Source: Eudorina sp. 2006-703-Eu-15 (lineage: Eukaryota; Chlorophyta; Chlorophyceae; Chlamydomonadales; Volvocaceae). From it: a stretch of DNA of 64,000 bases. A program made the translations under genes and the position numbers. The notes beneath the pieces are model-generated. The model ran no database searches. It had not been told where the DNA came from and worked only from the letters and a program-made list of their open reading frames with translations. The stretch covers positions 310,001 to 374,000 of the forward strand of contig BDSI01000012.1 of assembly GCA_003117195.1 (NCBI GenBank), read 5' to 3'. Positions 45,464 to 58,135 of this stretch are shown one piece after another (positions within the stretch are counted from its first letter, which is position 1; each line of letters begins with the position of its first letter).

Positions 45464-46688
45464 AGCCGAGAATGCCACTGCGGCGGACGTCCGCACGTCT
45501 CCGGAGGTGCTGCTGATGGAGGAGGCGCAGCGAGCCCGGCTGGCTGTGCGGGGCTTGCACCGCGCCTTCAGCGCCGCGACCCAAATGGCGGTTCGCGCGG
45601 GCGGTCCGGTGGAGGGCGCCGCCGATGGCGCCGCCGGCGCGGAGCTGACGCCGGCCGCGGCGGCCACGATCGTGGAGGTGGGGCCGGGCAACGCGGCAAC
45701 GGCGGAGGCGGCGCCGCGGCGGCGGTCGGGGCAGCGGCGGCGGCGAGCGGAGTCCCGGATCCCGGACGCGTTCTCCCGGCTGCTGCTGGTGTACCGTCTG
45801 GCTGAGGCCCGGGTGGACCAGGTGATGGCGCTGACGCTGAAGATGACGGCCCTGCAGTCGGCGTACGCGCTACACATGCTGCGAGGCAGCAAACAGCAGC
45901 CGCAGCAGCAGCTGCTGCCGCTGCCGCCGCAGCCGCCGCCGCCGCCGCCGCCGCAGCAGCAGCAGCAGCTGGAGCGGCTGCTGGAGCAGCAGGGGCAACC
46001 TATTATGCGGGACGGGGAGCAGGGGGACTGGGTGCCGGGGCAGTTGGACGTGTGGGCAGGGACGGGAATAGGAGGGAGTGGAAGGGGTGGGCGAGGCCCG
46101 ACGTTGGAGGGCGGTGCGGGTGGGCGGGAGGGGCCGAGGGTGCGGCTTCCGCTGACGTCGGGACGCGCCTCGGTGGGGGCGAGGGGCAGGGAGGCGGCAA
46201 GGGTGGCGTCCGAGCTCGAGGGAGGGTTGGGGGTGGGGTCGCGGGAGTCACCGCTTATCCTTCGGCCCCAATGCGGGGGGCAGCTTCGGGTATCGGCAGA
46301 GTCGCTTTGGCCGCTGGCGGCCTACTTGCAACAGCAGCAGCAACAGCAGCAGCAACAGCAGCAAGTACTACTGCTACTACAAGAACGACGGGAAGAGCAT
46401 CAGCAGATGGGTTTGGCGCGACGGAGCGGAGCGCGCGGCGGCGGCGCGTTGCAGGGAGGGTCCGTTTCGTGGGGCGAAGAGGGGCAGCCGCAGCCGCAGC
46501 CGCAGCAGGGGTGGCGGAGCATAAGCAGCCATGTGCACTACGATGGCGATACGGGGGCCGATGGCGCCGTGTATGGTGCGGGGACGTTGCAGCACGGCCG
46601 CCCGGAGGGAAGTGGATTGCTAGCCTGCATGGTGCACGTCAAGTACTGTGGCTTGCTGCACCTGTTCAGCGGTGGTTACTCCGTGTAG
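36718..46688 (+). CDS. Giant Ala-rich helical-repeat protein, OPR/FASTK-like
   Basis: Two exons, 36718-44436 and 45069-46688, phase 0 on both sides of a 632-bp intron (GGGCAG|GTGAGC, CTGCAG|GTGTCC); about 3,112 aa. The Ser/Thr-rich, acid-poor N-terminus (about 80 residues) could be a chloroplast or mitochondrial targeting peptide. Scattered helical units resemble the repeats of organellar RNA-binding OPR/FASTK-type proteins: AARLLWSYTSLDYVPPGAV, AVDWLSACAAHGLAPPRP, FQELVEAASSAVRLGLRPP, EQSAALWALARLLPL, LARLVWALARLRQPLPRPL, LADVLGCCAAQRSLPVQL. They are separated by long Ala, Gly and Ser runs. The canonical OPR PPPEW motif was not seen. The second exon ends in Gln-rich tracts near 45895-45975 and 46327-46365. 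A role in plastid or mitochondrial RNA metabolism is inferred only. A 7.7-kb exon is exceptional beside its intron-dense neighbours. Confidence 0.72.
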
Positions 46689-47298
46689 TAGCTGTGTTGG
46701 GGCTTAGAGCTCGTACAGTGTGATTGGCAGACGGCATGCGTCTTTGTCAGGAGTTCAAGTACGCATAGTCAAGGGGATGCATTGTTTTGCTGGTGCGGCC
46801 GCGTGTTTTAGGCCCTGCGACCCACGGGCCACAACCCTGGAACTTTTTACCCGGTGTTCGCGGCGCTGCAGGCATGTATGTCGTAGCATTTTCATGCACA
46901 ATTACCCCCCTTTGTTGGATTTGTTGTTTTATTGGTTTCATTACGCTGGCAACGTTGCTCAGCGCAGCCCAGTTTGTCCGGGGGTCACTTGGTGGGCTCT
47001 TTTCCCTTGATCATAGAACGAGCTTAATTCTGTAATCTTATTACATAACTTTACACGCATGGACCGTTGGTAACGTGGCGGAAGAAGTTACAGGATTTAC
47101 CACGACGTCCTCATGTAAGCTTATTCTGAAATGGCAACAAACCAAGCTACATGTCCATGAATAATTTGCTAGGAATTTAGAGTCTGCTTATATTTAACAA
47201 CAGTCCATGAAAGGGCTCCTACTTTGCGCCAGGTGCTTCTTGTAGTCCGCACGCTAACTTGCCAGAGGTGGAATCGTTTTCGGCACAAAGTAAACAAA
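46689..47298. other. Intergenic: 3' flank of giant gene and RPN7 promoter
   Basis: 610 bp with no coding evidence. The second half is AT-rich and is the likely promoter and 5' UTR of RPN7. Confidence 0.5.
47031..47035 (+). terminator. Candidate poly(A) signal of giant helical-repeat gene
   Basis: TGTAA in CTGTAATCTTATTAC, 343 bp after the stop at 46688; a second TGTAA is at 47114-47118. Confidence 0.5.
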
Positions 47299-50200
47299 AT
47301 GGAGGAAGTTCAACAGGATTTCCGTCTTAGTCTAGCTCATAAGGTGCGAGACGGCGTCCAGGCATTGTCTCGCAACGAAGCCCTCACCAGTTCGTTCGGT
47401 TGTAGGTGTTCCTTCTCAAGAATAAGGACATTAACGTTACACATAGGGAGGCATTAAAGGACGAGGTGCTCGAGATCATACAGAAAGAGAGTGAGTGCCG
47501 AGATCTACGCGGGCTTCCCACCGGATCACGCGCGCAGGTGCAACTGCTTTGACGAACAATGGTATATTGTGCTGTGTCGACGCAGACATTGCGCCTTTGT
47601 ATCAGCACTTATGTGCGGAGCTGGGATGGACGCTGGACAACACCAAACTGGAGATTATGCAGGATCTCAACAAGGCGAAACTACTAGAGCTAGATGCGAA
47701 GCAAAAAGACGCAGAAGAGAACCTCGGGGAGACGGAAGTGCGGGACGTGATGCTGGCCCGTGCAGAGTACCTGGGCAACATTGGCGACCGCGAAGCCGCA
47801 GCTCAAGCCTTTGATGCAGTGGAGAAGAAGACGGCCAGCGGGGGCAACAAGGTGGACCTGCTCTTCAGCCAGATCAGGTATGCATGTCGAGGGTTTGTGC
47901 ACCGGGGGAGTCGTGTGTTTTGTCGTACATATGCTGAGTTGACACGCAAGTTAGGCCCGGTGAGAATGTAACCCTGAACGAGCCCCGTGTAGCTTCAAGC
48001 TAAGTGTGTGTGCTTCGATTCAGGAATTGTAGAGAATGACCCCCTTTCGGCGATCCTCCAGGCTCTTCATCATGTACGGGGACTGGCGCCGGGTGAAGGG
48101 CCTGGTTGCACGGGCGCAGACCGTGTGCGACGAGGGCGGCGACTGGGAGCGCAAGAACAAGTTGAAGGTGCGTGCTTCATTTGTATCGGCCAGCGCTGCT
48201 GGTGACGTGGCTTGCGCTCAACGTTTTCATGAATGTAACTGTGAACAGGAACTAAACGGACTAGTTCTGACACGGCAGTGCATGGGATGTATGGCTATCT
48301 GAAATCGTTGGGAAACGTGCCAGGGGCTGGCGTTGACGGCTGGTTCAAATATTGTTATCCTGGTGAACGAGCGCACATCGAAGGATGTCGGCATGGGCAA
48401 GCGTCTCTGTAGCAGCTTTGAGGGTTCGGAAATTTATACTGCGTTGCTGCGTAACTTGACCCCAATGCAGGTCTACCAGGGCGTGTTGGCGCTGTACACC
48501 CGCCAGTTCGCGGCGGCCGCCGACCTGCTGCTGGATTCCACGGCCACCTTCACGGCTTCGGAGCTCTTTCCGTATACGCGGCTTATCTTCTATGCCGTGG
48601 TCGCGGCGTTGCCAACGTAGGTGGTGATCTGTAAAGGCGGCACTCACTCCCGGGGGCATCATGGCAGGGATGTGTGGTGCAATGCGGTGCAGGGGGGATC
48701 GGCCTGGATGCCGGTGCTATCAGTCGTACGGTGATGGGCCTTTCTTACCTGAGGCGGGGTAGGATACCATGGAAGCGGCCCAACGACACTACGGTATGGG
48801 GTTTACGGGCCCGGCATGGTCCAACCCAGGGGAGCATTCCACTGGAGCATTCCACTGGAGCATTCCACTCGTGAGACATCATTCGTTGGCGCGTTGATGA
48901 GTGGTGACGTTGCGCTCAAAGCTGCTCTGTCATTCCCCCTGGGTGCTGTGTCCGCACAGCTTGTCGCGGTCGGAGCTGAAGAAGCGCGTGGTGGATTCGC
49001 CCGAGGTGCTTTCCGTCATCCACAGCCTTCCGGGTGTGCAGCAACTGCTGGAGGCAGTCTATTTCTGCAAGTACCGCCAGTTCTTCTCGGTGAGTAGCCG
49101 GCACGGTCGATCCGAATGTATCCATCAAGAGGACTGCCATGGCCTTGTGCGAAGGTTTGCAACACGAAGCACGTGATATCCCTGCTACAGCCACGCCCGT
49201 GTGCGGGTCCTCTACATGTCTGACCCGTGTCCTGGGGAGTGCGTGTTCTGGGGAGTGTGTGTTCTGGGGAGTGTTCATCGTCCTTGGGTTTACAACCTTG
49301 CCTGGCAACGTTCGAAATAGGCACCTGGGGAGCGCGTAGGACTGCTTGCCTGGGCCCTTTGGGGAGGGGTGCACATCTTAATGGACAAGTGGGTTGGAAA
49401 TTCCCTGGATGTTGTATTGGCTTTGCCTCGCGTGTTGCAGTCATTCCTGGAGGTTGTGGACGAGATGAAGCAGGACATGTACCTGTACCACCACGTTCGG
49501 CACTACAGCCGCGAGCTGCGCGCGGTGGCATACACGCAGGTGGGTGATCTTCTGATCTACCAGCTATGCAGCCGTCTGAAAGCGCTGAGGGGGGGATGCA
49601 AAAGCATCTGGAGTGAGGCAGAAGGGAGACATGCACGTACGGTGTGCGTGCCACCAGCCAAGGGGCTTCGAAGGGCGGTTTACTGGTATACCGGCATAGG
49701 TTGTGGTGGCCACGGTTGTTGTTTCAACTCGGAAGAGCTGGTTTGTACAATTGGGGCCAACGTGCAAGCAAGTCCGCCTCTGGTGCAACTGGACTCGTTT
49801 TGTGCTTTGGCGGAATGACGCGACTGGGCTGACCGAGCGTTGCCCCTGCCGATTGGGCTGGCAGTTCCTGGAGAGCTACAAGAGCGTCACGCTGGAGTCC
49901 ATGGCGGCCGCATTCGACGTGTCGCCGGCGTTCCTGGACGCGGAGCTGGTGGACTTCATCTGCGCAGGGCGCCTGCACGCTAAGATCGACAAGGTCGCGG
50001 GCGTCATTGAGACCAACAGGTAGGAGCTGGCCTTGGGTTGGGTTGGGTAACATGCATATTATGGAGGCCCACGCCGCCGCCCATAATGCGTCGGGTTCAG
50101 GGTACAGTACAATTGTTATCACGAGAATGGTCTCTGCCCGCGTGGTGAGCGAGTTGTTTGGTTACCCTTGACGCATGCCAGCTGCAGTTGCATTGGGTGT

Positions 50201-50389
50201 CCTGTCGCGGGTGAGACACATACACACCAAGCTGACCACCTAGGCGTGTACATGACATGGTGCCTTTCCTGATGCACCCTGATGTTCAGGCCCGATGCCA
50301 AGACCGCGCTATACGCGGACACGCTGAAGAAGGGCGACCTGCTGCTCAACCGGGTGCAGAAGCTGTCCCGGGTTATAGACATGGAGTGA
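47299..50389 (+). CDS. RPN7: 26S proteasome non-ATPase regulatory subunit RPN7 (PSMD6)
   Basis: Lid subunit of the 19S proteasome particle. Exons 47299-47343, 47406-47490, 47586-47877, 48062-48167, 48471-48616, 48960-49089, 49441-49539, 49865-50019, 50290-50389; all phases fit and the product is about 385 aa, the family length. Recognisable parts: [79 protein letters not shown], then the PCI domain with [38 protein letters not shown] and the end [15 protein letters not shown]. The N-terminal half should form helical repeats and the C-terminal part the winged-helix PCI module. The short first exon is set by the only in-frame ATG with a good donor. Confidence 0.95.
48831..48869. repeat. 13-bp tandem repeat, three copies
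   Basis: GGAGCATTCCACT three times in succession, in the RPN7 intron between exons 5 and 6. A 16-bp CTGGGGAGTG-based triplication lies at 49232-49275 in the next intron. Confidence 0.9.
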
Positions 50390-51581
50390 ACGCCCGGAAA
50401 CGTGCGACTCCGTGGGGATGCAGACTGTAACGCGGGACGTTCAGAAATTCGCCAGCCGTACTCGCGTCGTCCTTGAAAGAGGTGTCACTGGTTTTCGCGT
50501 GCAATGGCAGTCACGCGTGCGGACCTCCATCCGCGGTTGCTGTCACGGGCGGTGTTGTGCAGGAGTCGTGGTGTGGTGGAATGCCGGATGTCCTGCGGCG
50601 TTCACCTGGAAACGCCGGATGCCATGCACTGTTTTACGAGTTTCCTGGATGTCTTGAACTCGTGCCGAGTTGGGAGCTGTCGAGCTGTGGCCACCAACAT
50701 CTTGTAAAAGGTGCATGCGTGTCGAAACAGTTGCTGCTGACGCCCAACATACTACAACATGCCATCCGGAGGCCACATGCTACCCGCCTGCAACATGCGA
50801 AGTCTTCACTACAGGAACCTATGGATCCAATCGTCTTTAAGACAGAGGGCCCCGCGCAACGGTACATCGTCGTTGCCAAACGTGTCAACGATCTCAACAC
50901 AATGTGTAACGGAGGTATAACACGAATACTGCACATGCCTGCAGTACACGTAGTACGCGTTCCCGCGTGTCAGGGTTAGATGGTGGTCAAGACCTACCGC
51001 GATTATGTGCACGTCAAGCCCGACCAAATAGATGGCAACATTTGTTGCGACTCAGCTGCGAGCCTGCCCGACAACAAAACACAAAATGGCAACCAAGCAC
51101 ATACAACGCGGGTGCAAGGCGGCTTACGGGTAGCAGCAATCTCCGTACGCGACGTAATGTGTGCATGTCACAACACGGACCGGAGCCAACTCATGAATGA
51201 TGTTGTCCATGGGAACTGGCCGAATCGAATTTTGCGCCCATAATTCCAGCTGTAACCTGGCTTCAAGATGTCTACCCGGCGACCCATTCCAGCCCACTTA
51301 TCGGGCCCACGAACCACGGCCGTGCTTGACATCCCCCCTCTCTGCGCTAGTTCCCAAAGCCGCACGCGTGCTCTCCGTCCCTTCGTGGGTGATGATGGCC
51401 ACTTACTCCCTCTCAAGCTGTCAAGCAGCTTGCTCTGCCACACCTGTCGCAACTCCGCCAAGCAGCTCTTTGTCCAGCATATAACATTGCGCGTTCATGA
51501 CATCCATTGACATGTTCTACCTCGCCGGGCTACTGATGTCGCGGCCGCAACACGAGTCCCAACGCCGTTGCCTCCACAGCT
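50390..51581. other. Convergent intergenic region
   Basis: About 1.2 kb between the RPN7 stop and the stop of the leftward 2,114-aa gene. No coding evidence; it should contain both 3' UTRs. Plus-strand TGTAA at 50426 and 50703 serve RPN7; no minus-strand TGTAA was found near 51582. Confidence 0.5.
50426..50430 (+). terminator. Candidate poly(A) signal of RPN7
   Basis: TGTAA 37 bp after the stop; the alternative at 50703-50707 gives a more usual 3' UTR length of about 315 bp. Confidence 0.35.
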
Positions 51582-54500
51582 TCAGTCCTTGCCCGAAGCC
51601 CGCAAGCGACGCAAGCCAAAGCTGCGCACGACCACCGCACCCTTGGCCCCGGTCCTGCCCTTGCCCTTGGCTTTGCGCGGTGTGCGCTCCGCATGGCCCT
51701 TAGCCCCACCGCCCTCGCTCTCGCCCTCCCTTGTGAACCCCGGCTCCTGCACGACCAGCGGGAAGGACGCCACCAACGCCTCGGCCGCCACATCATCGTC
51801 GCCCGCAGCCACGCCCTCGCTCGCGCCCCCCAGTGACCGCAGCGGGAAGGCACGGAGCCATGGCCTGCAATCACCGCCGCGCAGGGCCACCAACCCCGCC
51901 TCCCGGATCGCGCCGACGCCCTCCATGACCCTTCGTAGAACACTGGCCCCACTGACGCCGCCATCGACTCTCTCCAGGCCACTCTGTGCCAGAACCACCA
52001 GTGTGGCAAGGCTATTTCCAACCACGGTCGCGTACAGCGACATGCGCTGCTGCTGCATCTGCAGACAGGCCAGCGCGCATACCTGTAACGCCCCCTCAGC
52101 AGCAGCCGCGGCGGCCAGGTCACCCGTACCGACAGCCGCGTCCACGCCATGCAGTTCTGCCGCCAGCTCGCGGAGCGCCTCCTCCTCGCACCCCATTGCA
52201 ACTACCGTATCCCTCGCACTGGTCGATTCTGCGTCGCCCTGTTCGCGCATTTGTGCGCCCCTCGTCTCCACCAGCTCCTGCAAGGCAGCCTCCTCGGCGT
52301 CGGCGGCGCAGCAGCTGTCCTGGGCATGCTGTCCCGCAGCTGCCGCGTGAGCCTCCAAGCTGCAACGGCGCCGAAACGCAAGGACCTGCAGCGCCGCTTC
52401 CTCGGCAGCGGTGGCGACGTAAGCCGTGGCCGCCTCGACTGCAGCCCCCACAGACTCCTCCCATAGCCGCCGTGCTCGTAAGTGCACCAGATCCTGGACC
52501 GCTGCGGCCGCTGCCGCGCTACCCGAGACAGCGGCCGCCGCGTGGCGGCTCGCACCACATGCGGCCAGCCCCAGGACCCGGCGCCGCTCCTCTGTGTATT
52601 CTTGCAGCGCCTTTCCTTCGCCATCGGCTGCGCGCACAGCCGTCATCGCGCTGGCAGCTGCCTCGCCCGCGACACTGCGCAGGTGATGCTGGCGACGTGA
52701 CCACATCGCTAAGACGGCACGCGCGACCGCGCAGTCCGCACCCACAGCAACGGCAGCGCCGGACGCCGTGACCCGTGCTGCATCTTCGAGCGTCTGGGCC
52801 CTCTCCGCCGCCAGCGCTCGGAGCGCGTCCTCTTCCGCCAAGTCCGCAAGCACCGCCGCGGCCGAGCCGGCAGCCTCTGCCGCAAAGCACTCACGCAACG
52901 TATGCGCCCGTTGCTCCTGGAAGTGTTCCAGCGCGCCCTCTTCGGCCGCAGCAGCGCGGACGGTCAGTGCGGAGTGTTTGGACGCAACGGCTGCACCAGC
53001 GCTCAGGCATTCCTCGCGGCGAAGGGTCAGGGCCTCAATTGCAGCTGCCTCCGCGACGGCCGCAAGGGCAGAGATGGAGGAGCATGTTGCTGCAGCACGT
53101 GCGTACGCCGTGTGGCGGCTCCTGCACTCCGTCGCCAACGCCTTCAGGGCTGTGGGGTCCTCGCAGCGATGTACCTGAGCCGCTTGAGCGGCGACAGCGG
53201 CCTGCTCCGCCTCCAGCTGCGGCAGACCCGCGAGTTGAGCCAGAGCGCCCTCCTCTGCGATGGACTTGCGGGCGGCAACCAATGCGATTGCCGCCGCCCC
53301 GGACACGGTGGTAGAGGCCGCGCTGCTTGCGCGCGCGTAGGTGGCCCCCTTGCTGCCCGACGTCTGAGACAGGATCGCCAACAGCCTCTTGCGAGCCGAC
53401 AGGGAGAGGGTTTCTGTCTCTGTGGCCGCGGACGCAGCTCCACACGTGACAGACTGGATTGTGCCGGATGCAGACAGCATCCCTTGGGGCTTGGGTGTAC
53501 CCGGCTCTCCGCGGTGCCCAGCGCCCTCCGATGAGCCATGGGGCCGTGGGCACGGCGTCGGGGTAAGACACAAAGTTGGCTCGGGCGGTGCGGTGCTGGC
53601 AGCCCCCGTATCTGTGCTCAGTGCAGGGCGAAGCTGCTCCTCGCACCGCGGCTCAGGGCTAGAGCTGGCCGCGCCTGTTGTGCCCGGTCCATTCCCGGGG
53701 CTCTGCAGAAACGCATCAGCCAGCGAGGGCCGCTGACGCCGGCCCAGCCGCTCCCGGACAAGGGCCTGTAGCGCCGCCCACTCGGACGACCCCGGCTCCA
53801 TTTGACCGGCGTCCCCGGAGGCTGCCATCCTCATGCCAGCAAACGCTCCGCAAGCGCGTGCCATCCGCCGTAGCGCCCCGCGATCGCATCCTGCGGCGCG
53901 CATCGCGGAGAGGGCCTCCGAGTATGACTCGACGGCCTCAGCGGCGATGCCAAGAAGGTTGCCCTCCGTGCGCTCAGCCACGTGCGGCCGTCCAGCCGCC
54001 ACAAGCTCCGGCGCAGTCCTGTCGGTGGTTATACCGCTGACATGCAGCACGCCCGCGCTGCCGCCGGCTTGGGCAACAGCACGACCCGCCTCTGAGAGCC
54101 GCTTTGAGGCGCCGCCCTCCAGCCCATAGCCAAGGCCGAGGCAACTGACGGACAGGCGTGCCTGGGAGGTCCGCCGGCTTGTACTCGGCCGCGCATTGCA
54201 CGACTTTGCGGCGAGCAACACCGCTGCGGCAGCACCCGCCACGGCGTACGCCGGGCTGGCTGCGGCACTGGTAGAAGTCATCGTTGCCACCAACCCCGCT
54301 GCGCACATCGCGCCGCCCCAGATTGTGCTCCAGTGCACCGCGTCGGTGATGCATGGACCGGCCCCTGCCGATAGGCCACCTGTGGAGACGCGGTTGCAGT
54401 TGGCTCTCGACAGCAAGGCGTCCACAGCTACCAGCGCTGCTGCTGCGGCGGGTAGGTCCGCGGCATAAGTGTGGGGTCCGACTGCGTCTGCTCCCTCCTG

Positions 54501-57500
54501 GGCCCGTCCACCGGCCGTCGCCCCTTGAACTACGACAGGCTCCACGTCAACATCCCAGGCGTCGGACGTGGTGCGCATCGAGAGCACGGAGGCGGATAGC
54601 GGATGGGCGTGCACGAAAACAGCCCCATCCAGGTCCGCTGCCCCCAGCGTAACGCCGTCATCGTGCAACTGTTCCTCTTTCATGTTGACACGTGCGCCAG
54701 TGCCACAGCGCAGGCCCGGGTCCATGCCTGCTCCATCGGCTTCCCAGGGCTTGACAATGGCCGGCACCTTGCTGGTAGCCGATAGCGGCACACCAGCCAG
54801 TACCATGGCGTCCGCGTGCGAGCCGCGCAGAGGCAGCAGGCGCTCGCCCGAGGCGATGGCAGCAACGCCGTTCTGCCAGCCGGCCGCGCCCACGTCGTTG
54901 ACATGCGCGGACAGGGGCACGGAGGGCTCCTCACTGTCGGAGGTGTCGGTGCCGGTCGGCCCATCACTGAACTCTGGACTGCAGACCTTGTCGACGTGTG
55001 GACTGTACCTGCCCCGGGCCGCAGCTGCTGTCTGGCGCATCAACAGCACCCCGGGACGCTCCGCGCCGGCTCCAGCCTGCGTAGGGGGCGAGGCTTGCAA
55101 CCGATGGTCTTGGCAGCGCTGCTGGTGGCTTGGTAACTCATCGGATGCAGCCATGGCCAAGGGCTGCAGGCGCACGCCGGCCGTCGCCTCCGCAGCTGAG
55201 ACTGCACCAGCACCGCCGCGTCTGCGATGGGGCGTCCCGGACATGCGCCGCAGGGGCACGAGCGAGGCGTCACCCTGCACATAGTCGGGCAGCTGCGGTC
55301 GGTCAGCGCCCGGCAACGGCTCCGATTGCGGCTGCTGACCCGACATCTCCACGCTCTGAGACAGCAGCACAGCAACGCTACGCCAGGCTGACGCCGGAAG
55401 CCCGAAGTCCTCGGCATCACTGGCATCGCTGCCGCCAATGCTGCGACGCCGATGTCGTCCAATGCGCTTGGCCAGCACCGTCGACGCATCCCTAGCATTT
55501 TGCTCGACGCTTTCCACAATGCCATCCAAATGGGAATGTTCTCCAGACGCTTCCGGCCAGGACATTGGCAGGGGCAGAAGCCAGCCCGCGGCCGGGCGCG
55601 CCCGCCTTCGAGAAGATCCGGGCCCGGCGATGTCCACGGAATCAAACGCCCCAGGGATTGGCGATGCCATCGGCATGAAGTCATCGGCGCCTCCGACGGT
55701 AGCAGGCGGCAGCTGCTGTGCCGGGCTGAACAAGCAGGGGCTGCGCAGCAGCGGCAGAGTGTTTGCCGGGCTGTGTGCGGCGATTGGGGGTGGTAGGTAG
55801 GGGGAGCGTTGCAGCAGCGCACGAACGCCTTGCTCGGCAGGTCGAGGTGGCGAGCAGGCTTCCGTAGTGTCAGGCTCAAGCTGCCGGGCGCTGGGAACGT
55901 TATCGCTGCAGAGTGAGTCGACACTGTACCGACAGACGGGGCGATGGCCCGGGCCGCGCATGTGGGTTGGGCCGTTTGAGATGGCTGCAGTCGCGGCGGC
56001 CGCGGCCGTTGCAGCAGCTGTCCGGAATACGGTAGAAGGTGCGGGGTTGCCGATCTTCTTTCCGCTGGGTGACATCGGGGTGGACGGACCAGAGCTGGGG
56101 TTGCTCGGTGGACGGCTCACTTTTACGTTACGCGCGTGAAGATGGCCGTTGCTGCTGATTCCAGGGTTCGCCATGCGCTGCGGGGCTGCCGACAACGCTG
56201 GGCTTGGCCGAGATGTAGTGGCGGCGCCTGCTGGTGCCGTCCGGCCGCGGCCCGTGAGGCCCATCCCTGTGATTGCGCCAGGAGGCGCTGACATTTGCTG
56301 CGTCTCGCTGCGCGCTGATCGCATCGAGGGCCTTTTTGCCATCGTGGACAGGGATCCTGCGCACACAAGGGAGGGCGTTTTGTTACGGAGTAGGACTGAA
56401 CATCATCATGACATGCCAAAACAAACAACTCACGTTTGTGCAGTCGGCAAGAGAAGGCGGGGCTTTACAAGGCTAGTAATGCGCCGTTAACAATTTGCTC
56501 AATTGTGACTTTTCAATAACCACACAAAATCGGCCCGTAGCCTTTTCGCATAAGCATGAGCATACCTGTCTGCTCAGCGCCAGCACCGGTAGCAGGCGCA
56601 TTTTGCATCGTGCAGGAGGCCGGCATGGATAGAGATGCTGGCGGAGACTTGGCCATTGAAGGTTTCCCGTACACGCTGAAGGGCGGCCGGACCGGCGCCT
56701 GGGCCTGGGTGCAGGCGCGCGGCGCGCCTCCACGCTTGGCCACGCTGCAGACTGCGCCCTGGCTTTGGCTGTTCCCGGCGGAGCGAGTTTGCGGCCGCGA
56801 TGAGGTTGATAGAGGGATACAAGGCGATGATTGAGAGGCTGCGGGACTGGTGGCGCTTGATGGTGGAGCACCAGTGCACTCTGTGGCTGACCGAGAGATG
56901 GGTGTTACGTGGACCCCACGATTTTGCGCTGAAGTGCTCGCACAAGAGCGGTTGCCTCCAGGCGTGGCCCGTGAATCGACGGAGACACGTTCAGGTTGCG
57001 ATACGGCCGTGCTGCCAGCGCAGGTCGCGCCACCACAGGCGCCTGGCGAGCGCTTTGCAACGCGATTGCCAGCTTTTGGCATGCTGCTGCGTTCCGCCCC
57101 CGGGGTCACGGTCCCTTGGGCTCCCAGCGAGGTACTGCGGACCAGGCTGACGTTCTTGGTGGCCACGACAGCCGGGCTTCCGCTGGACCGCCGGAGGGCA
57201 TCATCAAACAACGCGACTATGGAACCCACACGGCCATGTGCTTCCTGTTGAGGTCCCGCCTCGCCCGGTGGCCCGCCACTGCCGTTGCCACCAGTGCAGA
57301 TTGGTGTTCCACCCCCGTAGGAATGTCCACCGATGCTGTCCTTGCTTGCCGCCACCTCCCAGCTGGTTCGCAGCGCCGTCACCCGACCACTTGACGTTGG
57401 CGGCGACGGCTGCAACCGGCCCCACACAGGCGGAGAAACAGCGGTACGCCCCGCTGACAGTGCTGGAGACGCATGTCCAGGTGGTAGCGGAGGAGTTGCA

Positions 57501-58135
57501 GAAGGCTTGTTGTTGATCTCTGGACCGATCACTCCCGATAAGCCCGCTTCCTGACGGGGTTTCCCTGAGTTGCATCCTAGGGCGTTGAGGCGCGGCGGCT
57601 GACCGACGGAGTCTTTCAGGGCAATGCCTCCGGCGGCTGTGTGCGGAGGCACCCGAAGCCTTGGAGGAAGCTGGCCGCCGCTGAGGCGAATCTCACTCGT
57701 GTGGCAGCGGAACCCCCCGCATTCCGCGTTGGATGTATCACCATGTGATTGAAGACAGGCGTACGAACTTCCGCCAAGTGTACAGCCTGCACCGCCGAAG
57801 CTGCTCCCTGCCAGACTGGTTCCGTTGCTGAAAAAGCCAGCGACGCCGCTGCTGCACTGCGACGCTGCATCCCATGAAGGGGCCCCCTCGTCGGAGCAGA
57901 TTGAGTTGCCCTCCGAGGTCCGGGGGATGACGAGCGGAAAAACAAGATTGGAATGCGGTGATGGCCGCTGAGGCCTATCGTCGACAACACCGACGTCCGA
58001 GCTTACTGGGGCGCAGACGCGCTGAATCGGTGACGCATTGTCTCGTACGCTTGCATCAAGAGATGAGCCACTTCCGTTCATAACCTTTGGAGAGGCGCGT
58101 CCGCCGCCCTGGTCGCGGATGAGTCCGATGGGCAT
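51582..58135 (-). CDS. Large protein with ~36-residue Ala/Glu-rich repeats, function unknown
   Basis: Exons 58135-56566 and 56356-51582, joined GCAG|GATCC with a codon split 1+2; about 2,114 aa. The first 1,500 residues are Ser/Gly/Pro-rich and probably disordered. Between about 53290 and 52000 there are roughly eleven tandem units of about 36 residues with the pattern AA-x-AEE-x-AL-x2-L-x3-R-x3-L, then Ala-rich sequence; examples are AAAAEEGALEHFQEQRAHTL, ADLAEEDALRALAAERAQTL, ATAAEEAALQVLAFRRRCSL and CAADAEEAALQELVETRG. Each looks like one or two amphipathic helices. The C-terminus is basic (PRKAKGKGRTGAKGAVVVRS). No family is recognised. It is transcribed divergently from the clathrin-accessory gene. 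The long open frame, codon-split junction and regular repeat argue that this is the coding strand. Confidence 0.68.

Noticed and set aside
51568..53534. Plus-strand Ala/Ser/Arg-rich ORFs opposite the 2,114-aa gene
   Set aside because: Shorter, in several frames, without regular repeats; the minus strand has one frame of almost 4.8 kb with a regular 36-residue pattern and an upstream exon joining in phase.
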